Origin: Coniella vitis | Taxonomy: Eukaryota; Ascomycota; Sordariomycetes; Diaporthales; Schizoparmaceae | Reading direction: 5' to 3' | Assembly (NCBI GenBank): GCA_011317545.1 | Contig: WUJK01000002.1 | Location: 1,612,001 to 1,676,000 of the forward strand | DNA: 64,000 nt | Shown: one piece after another, positions 21,418-33,426 of the stretch | How positions within the stretch are numbered: position 1 is the first letter of the stretch | Layout of the letters: every line of letters starts with the position of its first letter | The notes under the pieces: generated by a model | What the model saw: the letters and a program-made list of their open reading frames with translations, nothing else | Told to the model about the DNA's origin: nothing | Database searches by the model: none | Position numbers and translations under genes: made by a program

Positions 21418-24380
21418 ATGGGGGCGCCCTCGGCGAGCCCTCTCGAGACGCCCGCACCAATTTCAGCGCCGGCGCACTCTGCTGCGGCAGTTGTACCCAA
21501 CGACGAGGCTTCGTGTAGCGAGCAGCAGCAGCAGCAGCAAAATACAGATGGGACCGGTGAGGACAGTGCCATTGCGCAGGCTGGGCCCCGTGACCAGGAG
21601 AACAAACCCAAGCTGCAGGATCAGACCAATTTGCTGCCCAAGAAGGAGCTCATCATTGTCATGATTGGGTTGAGCTGTGCATTATTCTGTCAGTTTTTTG
21701 TTTTCCATTGCCCGTCGAGTTTTTCTCATCTGCTATCCCAGCATCACTGACGTGCTTGCATTTCGGCTTCCCACAGGCTCTCTTCTCGACCAGACGATGT
21801 GAGCTGTTTAGAATCTTGCGCTGGTGATATCCGTTGTCTAACCCAAACATTCAAGCGTTTCCACAGCATTGCCTACTTTGGGGCGCGATTTCCACGACGC
21901 CTCCATCTCATCATGGGTGGGAACGGCATATCTCCTCACGTCCACAGCCTGCCAGCCCCTCTACGGCCGTCTTTCCGACGTGTTTGGCCGAAAGTTTGTG
22001 TTGTTGAGTAGCATGGGCTTCTTCCTAGTTGGCTCGGTTCTATGCGCCGTGGCACAGAGCATGGTCATGCTCATCATCTTTCGTGAGTGTTTGGGGTTCA
22101 GGAGCTGAGGAAGCCTGGCTGTTCTACCTTCCCTTCTTTTCCAATCTTGGTTCACAGCTTGACTATCCTTCGCTCTTTTAACATGTACGTTTCCTCCAGG
22201 CGCCGTTTCCGGTATTGGTGGAGGTGGCATTTTGACATCGGTCATGATTGTCACATCAGATGTCGTGTCGCTCGAAAAACGAGGCACGTATCAAGGCCTT
22301 CTCGGCGTGGTCGTTGCAGGATCCAACTCGATTGGTCCTCTTGTTGGCGGCGTGTTTTCCGAGTCGGTGTCGTGGCGTTGGTGTTTTGTAAGTCAACGGG
22401 ATATCTCGAGAAAGGCTACATATACACAGCCTCTGTTACGACCAAAGCGGCGCGGAACATTTGTACTAACCTACGCATGCTCACAAAGTACATCAACATT
22501 CCTCTGACCAGCATTGCGATCCTCGTTGTGGCGTTTGTTCTGCCTCTGAAAAGGCCCGGGGGCAGCGCCAGGGAAAAGCTCAAGAAGATTGACTACCTTG
22601 GATGTGTCACAATGTTGGCTTCCGTGCTTCTTATACTCCTACCGCTTTCTTGGTCAGTTTCTGCATACTCGAAACTGTGTTTGGAGCTTGTTCTTACAAT
22701 AAGGCATTGGATATCCTCCTGTCGGACTATCACTGACGCAACGATCACCACATCAGGGGCGGTACCGTATACGCCTGGAGTTCAGCGGGCTTCATTGCGC
22801 CGCTGGTTCTGGGCGTTTGTTTGCTCGGTGTTTTCATATTCGTTGAATTCAAGATAGCGGGTCTGCCTTTGATTCCAAGTGAGCAATGCTGTTCACAAGG
22901 TGGAGGTCACCCAAGCATAGCTAACACAAGATATGCAGTGCACATCTTCAAGATACCGACCGTCGCCGGTGCATACATCGGCGCATTCTTCACGGGATTC
23001 ATGTTCTACTGCAACCTCTACTACGTGCGCACAAACCCATCGTCCTCCAAGCAGCAGCACCCAAAGCTCCCCCAGCCCGTGTTCTAATATCTCTACCCAA
23101 CAGCTCCCCCAATTCTACCAAGTCGTCCGCGGCGCCACGCCCATCCGCTCCGGCATCCTTCTCCTGCCCCTGGTCCTCGTGCAGACCGTCACCTCCTTTA
23201 CCGCAGGCTTCCTCGTCTCCAAGACAGGCAACTACCAGGCCAACCTGTGGGCTGGCTTCGGCATCTGGACCGTGGCGTGCGGCCTCTTGTCGACCATCTC
23301 GCCGCGCATTTCTGGCGCCAAGCTGATTGGCTACCAGATCCTCAGCGGCGTTGGCGCGGGCCAGACGTTCCAGACGAGCCTGATTGCCATCCAGGCGAGC
23401 GTCGGGCGGGAGGATATGGCGGTTGCGACGGGGACGAGGAATTTCTTGCGGTTGTTGGGCGGGACTGTGGCGTTGGCTGCGTGTGCAGCTATTTTGAATA
23501 ACACGGCAAAGTAGGTACTTTTCTTTTTTTTTATAAAAAGAAACGATCAGCTCGGTTTGAACTTTCCACTATGCGAGTTCAACACCTCGTTTGAAACGAA
23601 AACGATGGAATCTATAAAAAGATACTAACTTGAACTCGCCACTCCCTGTCTCGAAGAACCGAGCTCGAGGGCCTCTTATCGTCCTCAATAATCAATGAAA
23701 TCATATCCGATCCCACCGCTATCTCCGCCGGTACCTTGGGCTTGACTTCTTCCCAAACTACCGCTGCCATCATGGCTTATAGTAAGTCTTTCTCTCCTTT
23801 CTTTCTTTCTTTCTTTCTTTCTCTCTTTTCCTTTGCTGCCCACTTGCTCCACCCCCCTTTTGTTCGAAAATTCCATCTACTTTTACTCATTATTAACACT
23901 CCTTTGCGTGCTCTCCCGCCCCCCCCCCAAAAAAAAGCCCACGGCATCAGAAACATATACTATTTTATGATTCCCTGCTGTGCCATCTCCTTCTTCGCCA
24001 CCCTGTTCCTCGTCAAGGGCCACAGTCTGAGGAGGGCGGATGACGCCAGGCTTCAGGAGGAGGGGAAGACGTGGGCTGCGAACAGGCAGGGGGTTCTGAG
24101 TCGCAAGAAGAAGAAGGAGAAGAAGCAAGGAGCGGGTGGCGGGGCTGCGGGCGCAGGCGCAGATGTAGATGCAGATGCAGATGCAGGCACGGGCACGGGC
24201 ACTGGCCAACAAAAGCAAAGACAAGAGGATGGGATTCATGATGAAGGCGGGGGTGGAGAGCATGATGGTGTTGTTGCAGCAGTGGGAGAGAAGGGGGGAT
24301 CCCGCGGTGAACTGGTTGTCAGGCCTATAGAAGCTCGCGAGGAGGCGAAGGAGGACAAGGATAAAGGAGAAGACCAATAG
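21418..24380 (+). CDS. MFS multidrug-type exporter (DHA2, 14-TM family)
   Basis: Ten exons (21418-21688, 21777-21798, 21856-22082, 22200-22387, 22489-22652, 22757-22878, 22939-23024, 23104-23510, 23657-23781, 23938-24380) code 684 residues; the second exon is only 22 nt. The joined frame restores the DHA2 motif LLDQTIVSTALPTLGRDFH, the loop motif GRLSDVFGRK, the helix-five SGIGGGGILTSV segment and FTGFMFYCNLYY. The family exports hydrophobic small molecules by proton antiport at the plasma membrane. The N-terminal 75 residues are Ser/Ala/Gln-rich and include six Gln. The C-terminal tail after HSLRRADD is unusually long (over 110 residues): a lysine-rich stretch, then Ala/Asp/Gly repeats coded by GCAGAT-like units, then an acidic end. 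It lies divergent from a sugar transporter and convergent with a GST gene, a setting that fits detoxification. Confidence 0.9.
23800..23832. repeat. TTTC microsatellite in the last intron of the MFS exporter
   Basis: Repeated TTTC units lie in the intron at 23782-23937. The same intron ends with a run of C followed by eight A immediately before the acceptor AG. Confidence 0.8.
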
Positions 24381-25182
24381 CGATCCTGGTGAAAGGGCAG
24401 AAGGACGAGTTGATGGTCTATAGGTGATAAAGATGTACCAAGTAGAGAAGAAAAATAAAAGAGAACGATGTTCTCTCCAGTGGAGGGAGAAATAGACGGT
24501 AATCTGCCAACCACATGATACATGTGAGAGGCGAACAGAGTGCTGTTCTCTGCTCAACTGTAGGCTAGCAACATCAACAACACAGTAACCAGAATTCTTA
24601 TCGAGCCTTTGAAAAAAGAAGGGGGGAATAAAAAGAAAAAGCAAAGAAAAGGAAAAAGCAGAAAAGACGTATAGAAAGCGAGTTAATTGGCATCTCTCTG
24701 TTGCGTACCTGGGTGGCGACTCGCTGGTAGTCGAGCTGGTTCCACTCAGCCTTGTGTAAGTGGCTAGCCAGGTGGAAACTCAAAAACCACTACTTCAGCC
24801 TCACCAATCAGCCTTGTGATATCTCTCGAGGGTGGACCCTTGCCGCTGGTACATGGCACCTCTGGAAATAACAACTTTGCGCACAACGGGCAGGCCTTGC
24901 TTGATTCACTCTCAGCAGCTCACATAATCAGCGTGTACAGCAGACCAGGTTTGTCAGTTTTGCAAGTCGTCTACATATCTGGCCGGTGATGATGCGGTCC
25001 TTGCGGCCAGGCTACTTCGAATCCGACGGCGAGTGCCTCTGCTGTGCAGTATTTGACCTGGGAAGAAAGGGTTGGCACAATGGCAACTTGCACATGGGCT
25101 TATGATCTTCTTGTCCATTCCAGGCCCGCCTCATCACGCACACAGGTGCACAACAACAACACTCATTAGCGCGCCTTGCTGC
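24381..25182. other. Convergent spacer between the MFS exporter and GST genes
   Basis: The 800-bp spacer between two gene ends shows no coding region. It includes a purine-rich AAAAAGAAAAAGC-like stretch near 24610-24670. Confidence 0.55.
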
Positions 25183-26207
25183 TCATTCCTGCACGGGAGG
25201 AGTAGTAGTAGTATCCTCCCCGGCAGAAATCCTGTCCTCGTACTCCTTGAACGTCTTGATCCCCTTTGGCATCCCATTCCACTGCAAGCCCTGGTCATCC
25301 ATCAGTTTCGCCCGCAGCGCCATCGAGCGCCCCCAGGAAGGCAGCGCCACCATGCGCTCATGCCACGCACGAACATGCGGCACTGCCAGCCCAGCCCAGA
25401 TCTCGTCCCACGTCTTGCCGAGCAGGTCCGCCAGCCGGGCGTTCCACGACACAAAGGACATGTCCGCATATGTCATCTTGCCGCCGACAAGCCACACCTG
25501 GGATCCCAAGGCTGAAGAATCTTCTGCCTTGTCAGCCGCAGCCGCAGCCGCCTTGGAAGCAAGGATACCCTCTAGCACCCCCAAGACGCGCTGGATCTCG
25601 TTCACATAGCGCTCAATGACGTCCGGGTGCTTTTGGGGGAAGAGATACGAAAAGACGCCGCACTGGCCAAAGTAGGGGCCCTGGCCGCTCATCTGGAAGT
25701 GGAGGTACTGGTTGCAGAGGTGTCTTTCGCTGCGCGCGGTGTGGGTGAGGCGCTTTCCGGTGTCGTATTCTTCAATGAGGTATTGGCAGATGGCGCCGGA
25801 TTCCCAGAGGGTGAGGTCCGTGTTGGGGTCCTCAATGGCTGGGACGCGACCGTTTGGGTTGACGTTGATGAAGGGGGCCTTCTTGACATCGTCGTGGCGG
25901 AAGGAGTTGACTTCGTAGTTGAGTCCGAGTTCCTCGAGGAGAAAGACGACCTGTAGCCCGTGGGTTTTGATGCAGTGAGTAAGGGTCAGTCAAGTGTTGT
26001 GGATTATGGAGTGAGGGATTGAGGACGGGCTAGTTCCAGTTGCTTCATGGTGGGGAGATATCCTCAGACTCACCTTCCACGGATTGGATCCAGAAGCTGT
26101 CAGGGTGTATCTTAGCACTATTGAGAGCACAAATGGTAAAGTGACTTGTGACAAAAGAACTTACGCGTGATCCAAAGGCGAATTGGCTTGGGCGGGAAAG
26201 TGGTCAT
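25183..26207 (-). CDS. Glutathione S-transferase-like protein (Ure2p-like/theta-type)
   Basis: Three exons (26207-26165, 26096-26074, 25950-25183) code 277 residues. The thioredoxin-fold N-terminal half reads PIRLWITPSGSNPWKVVF, then EELGLNYEV, the cis-proline region NPNGRVPAIEDP, and the glutathione gamma-glutamyl contact LWESGAICQYLIEEYD. The all-helical C-terminal half contains WLVGGKMTYADMSFVSWN, the conserved N-capping box. The likely active-site residue is Ser or Asn within SGSNPWK rather than Tyr; this is inferred. The protein has no targeting signal, so it is probably cytosolic. Such GSTs are common both in general detoxification and in fungal small-molecule gene groups. It ends facing the MFS exporter gene. 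Confidence 0.92.
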
Positions 26208-28812
26208 TATGAAGTCTTCCAATGCGCGCTTGGCTCTATGGTGGTCTTCATGCAAGGAGTGACTCGGGTTGAGTGCTCACTAATGGCTGAGGAGGAGGAT
26301 GAAAGAAAGTGAGATAGAACGACTGCATGGCGAGTCTCCTTGATCTCTATCTATTTATTGCTGCGTTCACGAGGGGAAAGTGATCAAACCTGCGCAGTCC
26401 TCCGCCAGAATTTCTGCAAGCGATCCACAAGTCGAGTGGTGGGTGGTTGGATACCCATCAATCCGACAAATATATCCCCGCAACGAATGATACGTCGCCC
26501 AATAACGGGAAGCCCTGTACATGTCAGCCTCGGGCTATCAGTTCTCCTGTTGGTCGTCTCAGTCCAATCAGCATTGGCCGTGTTGTCTGTTGGAACTGTG
26601 ACCGCGTGTTGGCTGCACACAAGTTTGCATTGTTATCTTCGGAAGTTCGACGTGGTTTGTCAGAATAGAGATACCTCTCGTGCCGTCTGATTTCACTATT
26701 TATTCCGTAGCAATGGCTTTCCCATGTTGCAAAGTGCCAATTGTTTGCTAACATCAACTTGGACGAGGTTGAGTGTGTTGATACCCCAACAGCCAGCCAA
26801 TCAAGAGCGCCCAAACACTCTAAACAAACCTTGTTGCCCTCTGGATACAAGTCACAGCCCACTTTCGCAGAGACCGTCGGCCGTGCTATCTGATCAACAA
26901 TGGCGAACGTGCTTGAAAGGTGTTATGTTTGACTACATTGAGTACTTACCGGCCTCAACACCGCACTTGCACGAGTATTCGGGGCGCTCGAGACATCTGC
27001 CCGTGCCATCATACGCACAGTCCCTAGGACTCGGGGAAGATTGATTTGTTGTATAGCTTATTGTGAAAAGTAAACGGTCTCTTTGAAAGGAAGAAAGAAA
27101 AAAAAGATGAAGGATGTTAGACCTAGTTGAACTTGTCTCTTGAACCTCCTCAGCGGTTACAAGCGGCCAATTACGTTGTAGAAATCATGTCAGCAACCCT
27201 AACCATATTCCAAGACCAGCCACATACACAGTACTATGACTTCCGCACGGATAGCGTGTGCTGTATTCGACTCCTCGCCACCCTACAATGGACAATGGAC
27301 AATTCGGCATGCTCGTGCCAGCCTTGCACTTTGATGTGCATCACCAAGTATAGACAACCTTTTACTATAGTAGAGTTGCCAGATGCCCAAGAATACAATG
27401 TACTTACCTAGATAGATACCTAGATAGATACCTTGGTGTGTGCGGAGGTACGGTATGGGATACCATGACAAGCGGGGTACACGGATATGTACTATGTACT
27501 ATGTAAGCGGTACATCGAAACTCTTGGCTACCCCGCATCTTCTGCGGTGCTTCTCCGCTCCACATTCGCCGTCCCACAGTGGTCATCGCCGCCAGAGCGA
27601 CAGTCCATCAATGAGATGGCGAGAATCAGCTATCGCCTAGCCCCGAACAAGCCCAAGGTCAGCCCCACCAAGCTTCTAGTGCGTTGCGCCTGTGCAACGT
27701 CGCAAGGCATGGCAGGTTGGCAGGCCAGGAGCAAACTTTGTCTTTGCAGTGCTATGGGATTCGAGAGCTGGGGTGTCTTGGGCTGCCTGGGGCCCTGTGC
27801 GTAGTATGCAGTTCAGAGAACATCATAGTATCATAGTCCCACTCCTTCGGGTGCTGTGGCCCGGGGCTGGACCTGGCTCACCGTTGGCCTGGGGTTGCTT
27901 ACTCGGTATACATAGTACATAGTACTACCATAATAGTACATAGTATGCAGTAGCAAGCCTGGGGTTAGTGCCATGCGCTAGGCACAGGAGGGTCGGGCCT
28001 GGGGTGGCCCTGGAGCGTGAGCCTTGTTTAGGTTTTGGGGCCATCGTGACTTGATCTTTGCCTCTTGCGAGAGTAGCTTGTGACCGCGGCCTGGGCGTTC
28101 CTTTTCTTCTCCGTGCGCTGCTCCTTGGCCTCGGATCTCACCTTTTAGTTTTCTCTCTCTTTCTCCCTCTCTATCTCTCCATGTGCCCCCGTCCTCGGCG
28201 CCAATCCAACCTTCCAAAACCAGTCGTCCAGCCAACTCGCGCCACCAAATCGTGCTGTGCTTGCCACAAGTCAGAAGCCCGAATCCCACCGCCCGCCCGA
28301 TTGCCAGGAGAAGAACCCCAGTACAGTACGCCATCCGCTGCCCCGGAACCTTAACTTTGACCCGTTCGGCGAAACACCCAGCACACGCTGCGCGCTGCCC
28401 CCCCGGGGCCAACGAAAAAGGAACAAAAAAAAAAGAACAGCCGTGGCAGAGGGCGAAGATCGCCAGGACGGGAGAGTCCCTAGCTCTCGTCCAATCTATA
28501 TATGCGCTGGGATTGAGACGCGTTGCGAAAAGGAATCCCAGCTTGGTTGTCACAAGCCAAGTCATAATGCTGCTGTACACGAAAGTGGCGGCCCCAAAGG
28601 TGCCCAAAAGACGGTCGAGGGCTGGTACGTTTGTTTTCATGTTCTTTTTCCTTGCCACAAGAACCCAAATACCTCGGCTTCTTTGCGGTCTGTCAACATC
28701 ACAGCACATTCAAATCAATCACATCTGCACGCGGCTGCTTCTTCTCACCGTTAATACCGTTGTCTCGCCATCCACAAAATAACACCAAACACATGCTCTC
28801 ATAAGGCTGGCA
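26208..28812. other. Long intergenic region with TACATAGTA copies
   Basis: No supportable gene was found in 2.6 kb. It carries the GST promoter on the left and the upstream region of the second zinc-cluster regulator on the right. Five copies of TACATAGTA or its complement occur (27490, 27497, 27909, 27916, 27937), and an ACCTAGATAGAT repeat lies at 27410-27432. The minus-strand frame at 27978-28709 was examined and not accepted. Confidence 0.5.
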
Positions 28813-31119
28813 ATGTTACAATGCAAGAGTCGAGAACCCCGGCTAACACTGAGGCTGGCTTGTTGTTCCTGCAGGCTGCACGTCTTGGTAGGTGATCTGC
28901 ACCCAACTGTGGCTTTACCTCCCCTTGTCCCTCTCTATTCAGGATTTGCTCTTGCTAACAAACGAGTTTGCTGCTTGCCAGTAAGGAAAAGGTTCGTTCA
29001 TTCCGATGCACAATCTGCATTCGAAGCAGAGCAGAGCAGAGCAGTCGCTCGTGGTGGCTACACAGGGGCAATACATCGCATGCAAGCCTTTCTAACATGC
29101 ACTGCAGAAGAAGAAATGCGACGAAGTCAGGCCATCCTGCTCCCGCTGCGCCGAACGTGGCTTGGACTGTTGCTACGAAGCCGTGAGGCCCCGCCAGCGC
29201 CGGAAGAGGGACTCTGTCATCTCCTTCACGTCGACACACGAGCGGAGGCCGTCATTATCGTCCACGAGACGATGGTCTGTGGCCAGCACAGGCAGCGCTT
29301 ATCATGATTGGTTCTACCCGCCGGACGGGGCCAAATCCACCGAAATGCCTCTGATAAGTCCACTGAGCACCTCCTTTGATGCAGATGCAGTGCCCACTTA
29401 CCTGGACTTGACCTCACCTACAAGAAGCTTATCTGCATTGGAAGTTGCTTCCGCCTTTGACGAGGATGACGGCAACGAGTTCGCTACTAGCAATAACACT
29501 ACCACACCCTCCAATCAGGCCGTCACCCACATCTCCAGGCCACCGGACCTGGCCATGATTTCGCCCTGCCCTGTTGGCTCGCCATTGCTCGATTTCCACA
29601 TGCCTGCTTTTTCAGAGTTCTCAGATCGCAAGAACCGTCGCGCCCTGGTTGCTCATTTCTGCAACCAGCTCAGCCATTTGATCGTGTTTCGGGAAGAGAC
29701 GGGGAATCCTTTCAAAGAGCTGGTGCTGCCTCTGACGCTGGACGAGTCTCCTGTAATGAACGCGATTTATGCATTGTCAAGTGCTCACCTCGAATATCGA
29801 GGGGTTAAGAACCAGGAACAGTCGCTTCATTTTCACAATGAGGCAATCCAGGGCTTGTCAACCATGATCAACCTGGGTGCCATGAAGACTCCTGCCAAGA
29901 GAAATGAGCTTTTGGCAGCTATCATGCTCTTGGTATACTATGAAGTGGTAAGCGCCATGGTGATCTCTGTGCAGGCTTAGTGGATGCGCACTGGATGGCT
30001 AATTCGGTTCACAGCTGGTGCAACGAGGCCGTTCGAATCTTGTCGATGGCCATCTCAAAGGCGCAATGACAATTATGAATTCATACCCTCCAGCCGAAGA
30101 CCCCACAGGAATGTTCTTGGAGAGGGTGCGTTCTATTGACATTCGATTCTTTTATTACACAATGCTCGAGCATAAAGACGAGACACATTACTGACGTAAC
30201 ATAGGCCTTCCGCTTTTACGACGTTATCGCGGCTTTGTCATTTGGCACAGCACCATTATCCCAAGCACCTGGGAGAAGCTGTATGGCCCCCTTGCCACCC
30301 ACAGGACTCACAGTCGGCAAGTCCCAGTTGAGCTCAGTCGATACCCTGCTTGGCATGTCCACCTCACTCTGGCCCATCATCCATCGCTTGTCGAAGCTTT
30401 CCTCGGACAAGTGGGACTTGGAGAGCGCATATCAGAGCGGGCAGCCCTCCTCCATGATCGCCGTTCTGAAGACAGAATTCGAGACCAATTCGCGCGCCAT
30501 TGAGCGCGAGCTCGAGACCTGGCAACCAATCCTACCCCAAGGCTTCAATCCAGAAGACCCGCCCTCGCCCGAGACGGAAGAAAAACGGCACGACACCGAA
30601 ACAGCCGAACGGTCCCGCCTCCATTCCATCTTCAACAATGCCATGGCGTACCGCCACAGCTGCTTTGTGTACCTGTACCACACCATCTACGGCTTCTCTC
30701 GCTCGCACCCCTTGGTGCAAAACCACGCACACACTGCGCTGTGGCACTGCTTGCAGACGTGCTCACATGCGGGACCGATGGGTGCACTACTATGGCCGTT
30801 GTTTGTGGCGTCGTGTGAGGCCGTCACGGCGCAGGACCGAGAACTGGCGACAGATGCCTTCCAGATGGTGGAGAAGAGACAAGGCATGATTAATATCAAG
30901 TGGGCTTGGGATATCGTGCAAGAAGTGTGGCGTCTTGCCGATTTGATGGGAGATGATGTCGCCGGCGGTGACGGTGGTGGTGGTGCTGGTGTTGGGGAGG
31001 AGGAGATGGATGTGGGATGGGGGGCGGGCGGTCTCGGGTTGAGAAGTGTACGTGGTCCTGCGCCTGATCTTTGGAGGCAGGTCAGCAAGCAGATGGGTAT
31101 CAGTATCGTCTTTGGATGA
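28813..31119 (+). CDS. Zn(II)2Cys6 transcription factor, Fungal_trans_2 type
   Basis: The main body is clear: exons 29108-29947, 30015-30125 and 30205-31119. It begins with the second half of a zinc cluster (KKKCDEVRPSCSRCAERGLD plus Cys), then a basic patch RPRQRRKRD, a Ser/Thr-rich linker, and a helical regulatory domain of the Fungal_trans_2 type (AHFCNQLSHLIVFREET, PVMNAIYALSSAHLEYRG, LLAAIMLLVYYEV). The first exon is uncertain. The model given here uses 28813-28881, ending CCSCRLH, which restores an exact C-x2-C-x6-C-x6-C-x2-C-x6-C, but its donor (GTCTTG) is weak. The alternative is an exon at about 28982-29043 with FRCTICIRSR, which needs an unusual donor. The model protein is 644 residues. 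The C-terminus has a glycine-rich insertion near residue 595. The target pathway is unknown; the GST and MFS genes lie just upstream. Confidence 0.8.
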
Positions 31120-31392
31120 GCGTGGAGTTTTAACGGGTTCAAAAACAAGTCATTGCCGGCGGTGGAATAAATATGTTTGATCATTTCCAGTTGCCAAGAG
31201 GGAAAAAAAAAAAGAAGACAATGGCAACTCGGCACATCTGCATCTAATGGGGATGAGTCGCTTGTAACCAATCTTGATATTTATCTTGTCCCTCTAGGAT
31301 GGTCGCAGTGTACGACGATCACCACACGTCTGTCATAATCCTACCTACTAATCAAAATCACCTTTATGACTGTTGAGTTAGCGGAGAACAAC
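31120..31392. other. Spacer between the regulator and the 5S rRNA gene
   Basis: A short spacer with an A-rich run near 31201. No gene is seen. Confidence 0.5.
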
Positions 31393-31511
31393 ACGTACGA
31401 CCATACCTAGTGGAAAACTTGGGATCCCGTCCGCTCTCCCCTAAATAAGCCACTAAGGGCCGGATTAGTAGTTAAGTGGGTGACCATTAGCGAATACCCG
31501 GTGTTGTACGT
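31393..31511 (+). rRNA. 5S ribosomal RNA, solitary dispersed gene
   Basis: The 119-nt stretch matches the fungal 5S layout. The ends ACGTAC and GTACGT pair as helix I. The internal GGGATCCCGTCCGCTCTCCC, the AAGCCACTAAGGGC (box A region) and GGATTAGTAGTTAAGTGG followed by GGTGACC (box C region) are in the right order and spacing. Helix II (TAGTGG with CCACTA) is intact. A T5 run at 31511-31515 is the polymerase III terminator. Dispersed single 5S genes are typical of many filamentous ascomycetes. Several positions look like C-to-T or G-to-A changes against the Neurospora-type sequence as I remember it, so a diverged or inactive copy cannot be excluded. Confidence 0.88.
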
Positions 31512-31515
31512 TTTT
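31511..31515 (+). terminator. T5 terminator of the 5S rRNA gene
   Basis: Five T residues overlap the last base of the 5S gene, the usual RNA polymerase III stop signal. Confidence 0.75.
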
Positions 31516-33426
31516 GCTTGGTTTTTTTCTTTTTGGTCACCTTGTTTGAATCCTGGCTTTCTCTTATTCTGGAGGATTCAGAATGTGAATGTCTGCAGGA
31601 TCTCGAATTTGGTCAAGCATTTGGAGTTATTTATTGTATGGTTTTGACAGTAATACATAGTAAACTCACGACTTGCTTTCCCCGCATTCTTGGGCGGAAG
31701 CAACCGAGACTGTGGGGTCATAACGGCCCACTGATTTGAGTACGTGTATAAGTACATGGTACAGGGTACATCAAACACAGCATTGACGATATGCAGATGC
31801 CAGGCATTTGCCGTACTATGTCGTACTATTTTTTTTTCTTTCTTTTTTTTTCTTTTCCTTCTCTTGAGTAGATGCTTACTTGTTACTCACTTTCGGACGC
31901 TGGATTCTTGACTGAATAAAAGTCGGAACTTCTATATAGTATTGGGGTTTAGAATGGGGCCAAATCCCTTGCCACGTGCTTTGATTTTAGGGGGTAAAGA
32001 GCCTGAAATGCCAGGCGTTCTTTCTTGTTCTAGCACTGCAGTACCATACTATAGTACAATGTACATAGTAGTATGGCAGGTGCTACTACGGAGAGTAGGC
32101 ACATGGCCAGCTACATGGTAGTCTAGGCCCACTGGACCTCACCCAATCTGCCAGAACTGGCAAGACCAGCTAGCTACCCTTGCCGGGTGCTAACTGCTAA
32201 CTGCTACATAGCAGTATGTCTCGGGGGCTGCTGCTACTCTGCCATTCTGCTACTACTGCAAATTTGCGCATTGCAGTTTGCAGGGCGCAGCCATGGTTAC
32301 ACAGTAAGTACAGCGCCCTGTCAAGACAAGTGCTGCCTGCACGACGCGGAGTTTTGCAGGTTCCATCCAATGCAAGCCCGAACTGCATATACGCCATTTT
32401 CTTCTTTTGTTCCATCCCCCCGTCAGTGGCCACCGCCATTCTTTTCTCTCACTTTCGTCTCTGCAGTTTGTGGCTCGTGGCCTTCTGTTTTGCATGTCCA
32501 CCGGACCGCACGGTTGCTAGGGCGTGCCTTTGCCCCCGCCTAACTCAAGGCCGTCCAATGCCGGCCAGTGTGTTTTTGGGCCTGGAATGAGCGAGAGCTC
32601 GAGTCGGTGCCACTTGCTTTTCTCGCCAGCAGACAACAACTTTTGCAAGCCAACGACTATGCTGCACTACACCCTGGATCGCCTCCGACTGTGATCGCCT
32701 CTCTTGCCACCAGCGGACAGCAGTTATCGTGGGCGCACCGTCCAGACCTGGCTCTGTCTCATCTCTTGCTCGCAGACTATTGCGCAACCCCTCTTGCTGG
32801 CTCCTCCAATCCACGAGACAAGCTCAAGCCCAAAGCTCAAGCTCAATCTTTGGTTTTCCTGTCATCGCTGCGCGGCACAGCATGTTAAAGATGACACTCG
32901 CGCCTCGGCCGGTCCTCAGTCCGCTTTGACAGCTTGCGCTGTCGAACAGCGTCGACTGACATCATACTCGGCTCTTGACGCCCTCGAAAGCGTTACGCCA
33001 GTGGCCCCAGGTCTGGCCCTCTGCGAAGCCAAAGCCAAAGCCAAAGGGAGGAGCGCAAAAGCCACAGCAGATCCTGCAACCCATGCTCTTCGACTAACAT
33101 TTCCTCGACAATTCAATCTTGCGTCTTGCCGCCCGTTGGTGTGAACCCGTCGATCGCCCACCGAGAGGGTCGCCCGGCCCTGTTCCCCGCACCCCGCCTC
33201 CGCTGCTCTCCTGCCCTTACTGCCAGAGCTGCGGGCTACTGCCCACCTCACGTACCTTGGCCCTTGGGTGCGAGCTCGGCGCCGTGTACCGCCGTCTTCC
33301 CCTGCACCTATCCCAGAGACCATTCTCCTGTCTCTAGAATTTACAGACTGCATCGCGCGCAGAACTCGGGATACTACCGTGCCTAGGACGGCTTCGCCTG
33401 CCTTTTCCAGTCCTGACCTGTGCCGC
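31516..33426. promoter_or_regulatory. Upstream region of the large zinc-cluster regulator
   Basis: The 1.9 kb hold no gene I can support. TACATAGTA copies lie at 31654 and 32062, and a T-rich stretch lies at 31829-31860. The last kilobase is pyrimidine-rich, as in long leaders of fungal regulatory genes. Several open frames here overlap one another in different phases and have no recognisable content. Confidence 0.45.

Noticed and set aside
27978..28709. Minus-strand frame of 243 codons with some hydrophobic stretches
   Set aside because: No family resemblance, no splice logic, and its second half is highly charged low-complexity sequence; the overlapping plus-strand frames look equally random. 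It remains possible but is not supported.
11567..31119. Classical secondary-metabolite biosynthetic cluster
   Set aside because: Transporters, a GST and regulators are present, but no PKS, NRPS, terpene synthase, prenyltransferase or P450 was found; a detoxification or catabolic group is the more economical reading.
32187..33144. Several overlapping plus-strand frames before the large regulator
   Set aside because: They compete in different phases in pyrimidine-rich leader sequence; the regulator's own first exon explains the coding signal further downstream.
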